NCBI RefSeq assembly: GCF_000208745.1
Contig: NC_030850.1
Span: 20,259,528 to 20,323,527 of the forward strand
From: Theobroma cacao
Taxonomy: Eukaryota > Streptophyta > Magnoliopsida > Malvales > Malvaceae
Direction: 5' to 3'
Length of the DNA: 64,000 nt
The notes under the pieces are model-generated. The model had not been told where the DNA came from and made no database searches. It was given only the letters and a program-made list of their open reading frames with translations. Positions 46,156 through 56,264 of this stretch are shown here, one piece after another. Position 1 is the first letter of the stretch, and each line of letters begins with the position of its first letter. A program made the position numbers and the translations under genes.

Positions 46156-47120
46156 TGTAACGATCGCTCCTCAATCGCTACTGGCGTTTGAGACTTACGT
46201 GAGAACCTACCAAATCCCGAACAAGCCTATACAGTTATCATTTATCAAACTATCACACATCTATTGGAAAATCTCATAACCATCACCATCTTATTAATAG
46301 CAAATGTTCCCTGTACATTGTATTTCATCATCATATAAACATAAGTTTATAGTATACACCATTGTTTACTTCCGAAACAAAATATACTTTAAATGACCTG
46401 ACCTCTAACAGCAGAGTGACTCGAAATGGAATGCTATGAGAGGCCTTTACCTATGTTGCAACAAGTCTCGATATGCTGAGCGATGCACTTGAACCGATTA
46501 CTTATCTGTAAAAGAAAATAAGGGGGTGAGTCTCACAAACTCAGTGATCATCAACTCCGTGAGTAGGGCGTTGATGGGAAACAAGCTAAACGTAGAAGAT
46601 TTGAATATATAAAACATAAGAACATGTAAACCATTTAAAAGCAAATGAAACATTGTGCCTTACATATAAAACCAAAGATTTCTATGCAAGAAATCATTTA
46701 ACAATCATTTTGTCAAAACCAGTGAGTAAGAGATTGCTATCATCGAAATCGTTTAACAACTTGCTCAAGGCAGTTCAACGTAAACATGCACACTCTCATA
46801 AAAGTCAAACATTGTCAAAGCTTTTACACAAGCTCATAAGTCAATTTCTTAAATCGCCTCATACACAAGGAGTTAAATCCAACATCTTAGTATAAAAAAA
46901 AGAGCTGCGAAAAATCTTATAGTTTTCACCATGCAAAAGCGTACAAGTTTTAAAACCCAAAGAGATGCCACTCTAAAGTAGGAAAATATAATATCAACAC
47001 ATGGACCCACTTTCACATAATAACAATCCGAGAGCATCGCTTCCATCAGATTCCCACATGCCGTGGCAGTCTTAACGATGTTGGCCGACATCGGAGAAAT
47101 CAAGTAGTTGCAACTGCGAA

Positions 47121-47214
47121 TATCACTTGTGGCCTAGCCACATATAACAACCCATGGCCTTTCCACGTATATCACAGACCATGGCCCCAACCATGTTTAA
47201 CAGCCCGTTGGTGA
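47121..47214. repeat. TGGCC dyad array in C1
   Basis: Three successive dyads: GTGGCCTAGCCAC (47129-47141), CATGGCCTTTCCACG, and CATGGCCCCAACCATG. Each is followed by TATAACA, TATATCA or TTTAACA, and the spacing is about 25-27 bp. The same array is at about 54010-54095 in C2. Confidence 0.8.
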
Positions 47215-47676
47215 CTTAAAGGTTCTCTAGATAAAGCTCACTTGTGCACCAGGGTCACACTTTTTCGATGTGACATCCGATCGACTCTTGAATCTCCTAA
47301 TTTGATAAAAGCATTTAAAAGCCAAATTGGGTTCTTAAAAAATCATTTCAAATCATTTTCAAACTACCGATCATGGTAGCGTACTAAAACCCCTTTTTGT
47401 AAAACTTTGTAGTGTAAAACCTTTTGCATGAGGTTTAGATATCAAATCAGCATGGTGAATATGAAATTCATTCATGAATGCACATCACACAATCAATAAG
47501 GAATATTTTGATATAAATCACATTGAAAAGCTTGTTTCCCTATTTTAAAATCCTTTACGTATATAACTTATATATATATGGTCAAAACAACTTCAAACAC
47601 TTTGGCATTCATAATTTCCTAGGATATCTACCAGCTCATGCTGTCCACAAATTTACATTTAAAATAAATCATTACG

Positions 47677-47696
47677 TATATATATATATATATATA
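47677..47696. repeat. (TA)10 microsatellite
   Basis: Ten uninterrupted TA units inside LTR C1. Confidence 0.95.
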
Positions 47697-48657
47697 ACTA
47701 TGGGAATTTTAAAATGGACACCCCTACTCACCTTTCAATGGCGAGATATCACTTCACCACTTATCTAGTTATGTTTTCTCCTTTAGTTGATCACCACGGT
47801 GTCCTTTTTCCATTTGCACACTTCCTAGCAATAAACCAAACCTAATAATCTTAGTGTTTATCATTCCCATTTTACTCAATTATTTGCAAGTTTACATGTA
47901 TCATCATCTATCCAACTTTCAATGCTATATTTCTCAATCCACCATTCACATTATTCATTTTTCATTGCTTTCAAACAATAACATAACAAGCAACTTAACA
48001 TGTCCATCTAGCTCATGCATTTTAGATCTTTTTAACAACCATTAATCATGCGTACGGCAGCAACTATAAACCTACGTCCACCGAGCAATTTCTAAGCTTA
48101 TGTGAAACACTATTCATATTTACATACTGCCACTAAGCACAACATAAATTTTCATTCATGCACACTACATTTTTAACCCTTGAAGCCTTTCACAACACAT
48201 GTCCACACATTTATGTTTCAAGCTTTTCAATTAACATAATTATTTTCTAACCGTACCTAAGGCATCACATAAACACTACACATTGTTTACCTTACCTTTG
48301 TGGTGGATTTGCTCTTGCATGCAACCTCAATGTTCTTCCAATACTCCTCACACCAAGCTGCCATCATTTTACACAATCATTTCCTCATAATATATAACCA
48401 ACCATAGGCCTCAAATTATGGTATTATGCTTCCCATTTCTTTTCCACTTTGAATCCATCATGCACCCATGATTTTGATAGCTTTGCATGTCTCTAAATCC
48501 TCTCCATTCAAGCCAATCTTTGCTGCCACAAGACATTTCATATAGTTACCAACCCATTTTCAAGAAATGTTCAAGCTAAAACCAAAGTTCTTACCTTATT
48601 TTGTTTAAATCACAAAATTGAGCTTTACACTTCTTTCCACCTTCCACGACTTCTCTC

Positions 48658-49014
48658 TTGAGTATTGGAGACTCCTTGGGTGATGAAATAGCACAAATCT
48701 TCAAGATGAGGGAGGAAACCTCTCGGTTCCTCATGGTTTTATGCAAAATTGAGCCTTGCCTTCTTTTCTCTCTTTTTCTTCCTTTCTTTCTTTCCTTTCC
48801 TTTCTTTTTTCTTCTTTCTATCCTTTCCTTTCTCTTTTCTTCTTGGTTATGGGTGGACTCCTCAAGCCCAAGCCTTGAAAATGGTTTCCATTTTGTTTAT
48901 TTTTGCCCACACATGGGCGAATTGCCCAAAGCCACCCTTTTCTATTATTTTTCTTTTCTTTTCTCTTTATTCTCCTTGCATGGACAGATTGCCCAAGGTT
49001 TAATGACTCTTTGA
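48658..49014 (+). other. Open frame in LTR C1, conserved with C2 but probably not a gene
   Basis: A 118-codon frame rich in Leu, Phe and Ser. It overlaps the homopyrimidine tract, which forces Phe/Leu/Ser codons. A collinear frame exists in C2 (55641-56207; shared FLFSSWLWVD and SLENGFHF), and the same sequence is reversed in C3. It lies antisense to the inferred LTR orientation. Hydrophobic runs look like membrane segments but follow from base composition, so I do not call it a protein gene. Confidence 0.35.
48759..48844. repeat. Homopyrimidine tract in C1
   Basis: 86 bases of C and T with a single A. A shorter, more interrupted version is at about 55689-55779 in C2. Confidence 0.9.
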
Positions 49015-49913
49015 CATCTTTTCCTCTTATTTTATGTGATAAAATCACATGGCAAAAGGCTTGCAACCTTTCCACCTGCCACTTGCATTTTCATTCTTTA
49101 CTTTTCATCTTTTTTATTCTATGCACTACATTTACTTTAAGCTTTATTTAATCACTCATTGTCCCATCCAAATCACATGCAACCCACTTTCTTCTTTCTT
49201 CATTTGACCACCATTGCACCAATCACATTTCATGCTAACAAATTTTAATCTTATTTTTTCTTTTACTTCACATGGTAGGGGTCCCATATGTGCCCCACTA
49301 ACTTTTCCTTTTTACACCATTGTTTGCATGTAATAGTAACTTCCACATGTACATCTCATATTCCTCATAATCTAGCATTCCTTGGTTAGGAAATTCCCTT
49401 TTTTAACTTCAAATATTAAAATTACAATGAGTCCTCAAACTTTTCCTTATTTACCATGCGACCCCTCCAACTTTCATCCTTTACAATTGGGTCCTTCCAA
49501 CATTTCTTAACTCCAATTTCCTTTTATTTTCCTTCCTTTACATGTGTACAAACAAAATATAAAATCTGCACTTCATCACGGTATCACCTTAATATTTAAA
49601 TATATACTTACCCACGCTAGCTTTATTTGATAAAGACACGCGAGTCCCACTAACGTCATTTTTCCTTTAAAACCCTTTCCTTCTTTTTCTCCCCCACTTT
49701 GATTAGTCATATAATCCTCCTTCCTGATTAATTTCAGCAATAGATAAAATATTAATATTTTATAATTATTTTATTAATAAAATATTATTTTATTTTAAAT
49801 TTTCTTTTCACCTATTACCACTCTTTGGCACTTAAATTTACGTCAATTGACCCTTCGTATTGTCGATAAGGTCATATTGATTTCTATACGAGGGTACAGG
49901 GTGTTACATAAAT

Positions 49914-50634
49914 CATTATAGAATGTTTGTACTTGAAGTCACTTTGGTAGACTATGATAAGGGCAACGTCGAAGCAAATCCCTATATATATCCTAGGCCT
50001 CATACAACAATTCAGAGTCAAGTTGCTTGAACGAAGTAATATCATTCCTCATCTTAGTTGTCTTAGTCGGAAGAAAGAATTTAGCTAAGAACTTCTGAGC
50101 AAGATCATCCCAAGTTGTAATAGAGCTCATGGGAAGTGAGTTTAACCAAACCTTTACCTTGTCTTGCAATGAAAAAACCAAAAGTTACAATCTGATAGCA
50201 CCATTGGTAACTCCATTATGCTTAAAGGTGTCACAAATCTCACGAAAATTTGAGATATGAACATTATGATCATCATTATGCTCAAAGTTATTAGCTTCAA
50301 TAACTGACCATCGAATGCTCGAATGAAGACCTTGCACCAACGAGATAGCATAATCTCTTAAAGATCGAATATCTTCCACTAATTTCCCTTGAATTTTCTA
50401 CTCTCCTTGTTGTTCAACCATCGTTTCTACATGAGTTAAGGTTTGGAAATTTCTCTCCAAAGACTTCAAAAAGTTTTCTCGATTTTTGGATCAAAGGTAC
50501 AATTTCCAAACTTCTTATTCTTTGCATACTATGACCAAAAATACTTGAAATAAAGAAAAACCAAGGTTGAAGTAAGACTGGTTTGCTTGGTATTAATATT
50601 AGCAAAAAGCAAGAAAACAATCCCTGGCAGTTTT
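49914..50634 (-). pseudogene. Athila Gag, N-terminal half, 5' truncated
   Basis: Minus-strand order: RSLRDYAISLVQGLHSSIRW and FEHNDDHNVHISNFREICDTFKHNGVTNGAIRL fragments, then KVKVWLNSLPMSSITTWDDLA, QKFLAKFFLPTKTTKMRND and LDSELLYEA. It finishes with LLRRCPYHSLPK and LQVQTFYNDL at 49914. This is the retrotransposon Gag domain in its Athila form. Frames change near 50190 and 50000. Upstream of about 50440 the reading is not recognisable, and the element is cut at 50634 by LTR C2. Confidence 0.87.
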
Positions 50635-51678
50635 TGTAATGATCGTTCCTCAATCGTTATTGGTGTCCGAGACTTGCAGGAGAACCCGCCAAATCCTGAA
50701 CAAGCCTTAGTTGAATCTTTAGTTATTATGCCATCAATTTGTGAAACTATTTGAACCATATATCTCTTTGTAATAAGGATTAAACATAATCATAATAAAC
50801 CATCTTAACCTTTATTCACCATACTCATAAAGATTACATTATAGTCTATAATTATTCAATTGTACACTTACATTGACTCTACTTACAAATACATTATACT
50901 ATGAATGACTCGACCTCTAGTAGCGGAGCTGTCATAGCCCAATTTTTGGACCATGATCGGTGCAAGGGCCCAATGGGCACAACCCACTAAGCCCAAGCAA
51001 GCTTATTTAAGAAATTCTATTTCATTATTCCCACCATTATTTCTAGCCACAATATTTATTCTCAACTATACGTATTTTGATAATAAAGAAGGCAACCAAA
51101 TATTTATATAGGTACTAACCCAAAATACTGTCATTCATTGCCATCTCATAATGGCATCATCATATCACATATACATCTATTGTTTGTAGCCTAAATCTTA
51201 GTGATTTACATCGAGTATAAATCCACATGCAAAACTCTTGACGACTAGCGGAGTGACTTGGGTGAGGGCACAGCTACCAAATGCCATATACCTACCAATG
51301 GGTGAATACGAGTGGTCTCCTTAATCTCGGTTCCAACTAGCTATGGATCTGAAAACATGCAATTTAAAAGAGTTAGTATAAACTCAGTGAGTGAAAATAA
51401 GAAAGGAACAAGCAACGATAAGGAATGTTTTAGAAAACATGTTGCACTTACGATAAAACCATGCAATTTAGTCTAATTTTTTGTTAAAACCCCTCATTTC
51501 AAACTTTGAATGTTTAATCCCTTGATGATACAAGATCCATGATAAATCATGAAGTTGAATAGAATGAAAATTTCAGCAATGACCAAGCAAGACAAGCAAA
51601 TAGAGGGTTTTTTCGCTGCAGCGAAAAGGCATTTTTTGTTTGCATATGCTTCAATTTTTCTAGCATATCTCCCATTAC

Positions 51679-51785
51679 AGAAGTCCAATTGACATAATGT
51701 TTAGGTCATTAGAAAGCTAAGAGGCTGGGATACAACTTTGATGTTTACTACTTTGCCCAGTTCTGATTGGAAGGTGGTCAAAATC
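51679..51785 (-). repeat. Cassette shared with copia LTR D
   Basis: See the partner at 44521-44630. The plus-strand sequence of B5 matches the plus-strand sequence of D, so the cassette is antisense relative to B5 and sense relative to D. It is absent at the matching place in B1 and B3. Confidence 0.85.
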
Positions 51786-51834
51786 TTTGTCCAAATGAAA
51801 GTATTGCACCAAAATTTTAGAACCACCCGAGAGT

Positions 51835-51992
51835 TTCTCGCTGCAACGAGAACCAGGCCAATGTAACCCCCCCCAACTTGAGAGTTTCTCGTTGCAATGC
51901 AAATGAATCTCGTTGCAGCGAGAACCAAGCCAATGTAACCCCCCTCAACCCGAGAGTTTCTCGCTGCAATGCAAATGAATCTCGTTGCAGCT
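51835..51992. repeat. CTGCAG palindromes in B5 with a roughly 72-bp tandem duplication
   Basis: Couplets TTGCAA/TTGCAG at 51892/51913 and CTGCAA/TTGCAG at 51964/51985 are each 21 bp apart. They sit in two successive near-identical units that also contain CCAATGTAACCCCCC. Confidence 0.87.
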
Positions 51993-52182
51993 AGAAACAA
52001 AGCAATTTAGTTAAAAAGGGTATTGTTACATCAAAAAGCCATTTTCTTGCTGAAATGAAAAGCAATTTGGGAGCAATTAACAATGCCAACATATAACACA
52101 ATCACAATTATTTTCATAAACTTTCTATAACATATATATATATACATACATCATCATGCATACCATCCCACCACACTCAACT

Positions 52183-52262
52183 CATGTGCACTCCCTACAC
52201 GCACAATGCAATATCATCATCATCATCATCAGCTCATGTGCACTCCCACACCGCACGTAGCT
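52183..52262 (-). repeat. Stem-loops in B5
   Basis: CATGTGC (52183-52189) with a partial partner near 52201, and CATGTGC (52235-52241) with GCACGT (52253-52258). Both enclose the reverse complement of the GTGTGGGAGT loop. Only two units remain. Confidence 0.75.
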
Positions 52263-55200
52263 GGGTCCTTATTTTCACACAAAAGGAGCATCCAAAGCAT
52301 AATATACATATCAATATAATGTGAAAATTCATGAACTATTCATATTGCACATTTCACAAGATAGAAACATTTCATCAATGGCTTGTTCCCCAAGTATATT
52401 TTTAAAGCAAAAATGAATGAAACTTTCAAATGATTTATTTAAACATGTAGGCACTTCCCAAAACATTTTGAAATGCAAGTTCACTCAACGGTATTTGTTA
52501 AATCTTTACCTAACTCAAACTTGCTCTAATTGTCTAAATGAGGCAGTGGGGCTTTGTTGGAACCTTGGTAGCTTTGTAAGTGAATCCTTTCCAAGAATTT
52601 TCAAGCTATTATGGAAGCTCTCTCTCTTTCTCTCTCTAAAAGACCTAACTAGTGAGAGAAAGTATGGGAGTAAGACTTTTTAAGGGTTTTAAGGTGAGAA
52701 AGTGAAAGAGCATGAAAAACACTATAACAAGGTGTGTAAAAGCATGAAATTTAAGGTTAGTTTGAGAGGCTGATGAAAGCTAAAGCTTTCATGGAGGATG
52801 AAAGAAATGTGAGCTGGGAGGAAGAAGAAGAAGAAGCTGCTGAAAAAATGAGGAAGCTGTTGGAGATTAGATATTTATATCTAAAGTTTATCCAATTTCT
52901 CACATAAATTACCAAAATGCCCTTAACATTATGGCTTTATCTTCCTCCCATCCTTTGTGCAACCTTTTTACTCTTTTGACATTGAGACAAAGTCCATAAT
53001 AGTCTAAAAATACTCAAGTTCATGAAAACGTAAAAATTTAGACCCAAGATGCAAAATGACCATTTTGACCCTACTATGGAAATTATTAGTATTTCTATCT
53101 TCTTCATTCATTTTACCATCATTCATCTATTCCTTAGGCCTACTTAGACCTTAATAACATTAGAAAGCTACTTTCATGAGCTCACCATGAAAAATGATGA
53201 AATTACCCTTAGTCCATGTTATCTCGTCAACTTCTACTTACATGTCTACGAAGGTCAAGGTTTCATAATACGAGGGTACTAGGTTTCACAAGAGCGACTT
53301 GGAATAAAGTGCTACGAGATGCTTTTACCTATTTACGATAGACAACATGTGCCGATGAACACACACTAGGTCGAACACTATCTGCAAAAGGGAAATAAAG
53401 GGGTGACTCTCACAGACTCAGTAATCATCGGCTCCGTGAGTAGGAAGTAGATGGGAAACAAGCTTAAGGCAGATCATTTGAATGATAAATCCGAAATAAA
53501 AGTAATAATCTTAGAAAAATTAAATCTCAAATAGAGTGTTTTGCCTTGTAAAAATGATGCCGTAAAATCATCGTGCAATATTTCACTTGGCAAAACGATG
53601 CTGAAAACAAGTGTAGCGAAACCAAGTTCAATCATAGCAAACATCACTTACGATCAAAATACGAGAAACGGTATAAAAATATGCACGTTCCCAAGTTGTG
53701 TGGCACGTAAAGAAATCAATTTATAAAGCCACATAAACCAGCTCATGATTGACAAGTAAGCACTGAAAGCTTTTATTCAAATAAAGGGAGCTACATAGAA
53801 AAACCTTAACTCTCCACCATGCAAAAGAGTACGCGTCGAAAAACTCACAAGGCTCTCGAGTAGGAAAGTATAATATCAACACACGGACCCACTTCCACGT
53901 AATAACAATCCGGGAACACTGCTTCCACCGGATTCCCACATGTCATGGCAGTCTCGATGATGTTGGCCGACATCGGAGAATCAAGTGGTCACAACCGTGA
54001 ATATCACTTGTGGCCTAGCCATATATAACAACCCGTGGCCTTGCCACGTATATCATAGACCATGGCCCCAGCCATGTCTATCAGCTTATCAGTGACTCAA
54101 AGGTTCTCTAGCTAAAGCTCACTTGTGCACAAGAGTACACTTAACTAAAGTGACATTTGACCTAATCTCAACACTCTCGGTTTGTCAAAATTGTTTTCAA
54201 AACCAAATCAAGTTTTTCAAGACTTTTTCTTTTAAATCTTTTGAAATCAAGGTTTGATAACCGGTCAAATTGCATTTCTCATTAATTGGAATGGTGTAAA
54301 CACGTGTACAAAGGTCGAAATAAAACCGGTGCTCAAAACTTGTATTTAAATCATTTTAACAAATGCATTTAGCTTTGCAGATCACACAAAAATACAAGGC
54401 ACGAATTTTGATGAAAACATCATAAAAAGGCTTGTTTCTCTGTTTCTAAAACACTTTACATATATAGATTATCTATAGGCATATCCAAACCAACTTTCAA
54501 AACAACTTGCATCCACAAAATACCTAGGATTCTACCAACTCATGCTTTCCACAAATTTTGCATTTAAAATAAATCATCACATATATATATTATGGAAATT
54601 TGGAAATCGACACCCCCTACTCACCTTACAATAGCAGGACGACACTTTATCGTTATTGATTCGAGTGTGTATCTAGCTATTTCTACTTGCCGGTCACCCG
54701 TTACCTCGTCCGGCATGCCACCACGGTAAACTTTTCTAGCAATAAATTAAACTCAATATATTTAATGTATATCATTTCCACTTCTCTTTCTCATTCAATC
54801 ATAAATCCTCATTCTATTAACTTGCATCTTAACACGTTTTTGCTAAGGTTATTCATATCCTTTGTTTGTGTAATTCTTTAGATTATAAGTACCAGCAACT
54901 TATTCATAACTTTAGCACACAATTTAATCTTTTCCAATGATATTTATCAAGTTTAGCTATCATTTTCACACCAATAACCTCGCATATGGCAGCAATTATA
55001 AATCTAATTTCATCAAGCATTTTGCAAGTTTACATGCACCATAATTCACATTTACTTGCTGCCTCCAAGCATAACATCAATATTCATTCATATGCACTAA
55101 CATTCATAATCTTTTAAACCTTTCACAACAACACATATCCACACATTACATTTTTTTCAAGTTTTCAACTATCATAATTGCATTTAATCGTACCCATGAC

Positions 55201-55640
55201 ATCAAAATAACACTACACATTGCATGCCTTACCTTTGTGGTGAATTTGACCTTGCATGCAACCTTAATGCTCTTCCAATATTCCACTCACCAAGCTACCA
55301 ACAATTGCACAATCATTCCTTACGATATTCATCTAACCGTAGGCTTCAAAACATAGTGTTAAGCTTGCCGTTTTTCTTTCACCTTGAACCCATTATGCAC
55401 CCACAAGTTTGGTGGCTTGCATGTCACCAATTTTTCTCTAATCAAGCTGATCTTTGCTGCCACTAGACATTTCTCTTAGTCATCAACTCATTTTCAAGGA
55501 TTACTCAAGCTAAAAACAAAAATCCTTACCTTTCCTTGCTTGAATCACAAAACCGAGCTTTATACCTCCATTGACTCTCTATGGCTTCTCTCTTGAGTAT
55601 TGAAGGTTCCTTGAGTGAAACAACAACATAAATCTACAAG

Positions 55641-56207
55641 ATGAGGGAGGAAATCTCACGGTTCCTCTTGGTTTTTTGCAAAACGGAGCCTTTCCTTCCT
55701 TTCTTGCTTTTTCTTTATTTCTTTCTCTCATTTCCTTTCTGTTTTCTTCTTTCTTTCCTCTTGTTTCTCTTTTCTTCTTGGTTATGGGTGGACTTCTCAA
55801 GGCCAAGCCTTGAAAATGGCTTTCATTTTCTCATTTTTCTCTCCCATGGGTGGATTGCCCAAGGTCATTCACCTTTTTCTCTTCTTTCCTTTTCTTGTCT
55901 CTTTATTTTTCCTTCATGGGTGGATTGCCCAAAAATTGCTCATTTTAGCATTTTTCCTTTTTCCTTTTATGTGGCAAAATTGCAAGTCAAAAGGCCTTTG
56001 AACCATTCCACTTGTCGTTCACTTTTCATTGTCCATTCTTTCTTCATTTCTTTTTCATCTCTTATTTACATGCCATGCCATTCAATTACCTTTCTTTGTT
56101 TTCTTTCTATTAAATATTATATTTATGCCTTTTCTTCTCAAATCACATCACCTTATTTACTTGTTTACATGGGCTATCTTTGCCAAACCATGGTTTTCTC
56201 TAATTAA
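55641..56207 (+). other. Open frame in LTR C2, collinear with the C1 frame
   Basis: 188 codons, hydrophobic, overlapping the pyrimidine-rich tract. It shares FLFSSWLWVD and SLENGFHF with the C1 frame and contains two repeats of the CATGGGTGGATTGCCCAA unit. It is treated as non-coding for the reasons given for C1, although its greater length is worth noting. Confidence 0.3.
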
Positions 56208-56264
56208 ATATTTTTTGATTCTTTTTCTCTTGTCAACTTTCACATGGTGGGGTACCATATGTTT

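Larger units (their letters stand above)
46156..49908 (-). mobile_element. Solo LTR, family C, copy C1
   Basis: The plus strand reads TGTAACGATCGCTCC to CAGGGTGTTACA, 3753 bp. Flanking 5-mers CAAAT (46151-46155) and TAAAT (49909-49913) are a target duplication with one change. The Athila Gag reading continues across it. Orientation is inferred as minus because that strand's end (GATCGTTACA) is like the sense ends of families A and B. Features inside are a TGGCC dyad array (47121-47214), a (TA)10 run (47677-47696) and a homopyrimidine tract (48759-48844). It is inferred gypsy-type by analogy with A and B. Confidence 0.87.
50930..53290 (-). mobile_element. Solo LTR, family B, copy B5 (reverse)
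   Basis: The plus strand reads TGTCATAGCCCAATTTTTGG to CTAGGTTTCACA, 2361 bp. Flanks GGAGC (50925-50929) and AGAGC (53291-53295) are a target duplication with one change; C1 shows the unoccupied form near 46413. Minus-strand TATA-like TATATAAATATC lies near 52867-52878. It contains stem-loops (52183-52262), palindromes (51612-51990) and the cassette shared with copia LTR D (51679-51785). Confidence 0.88.
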
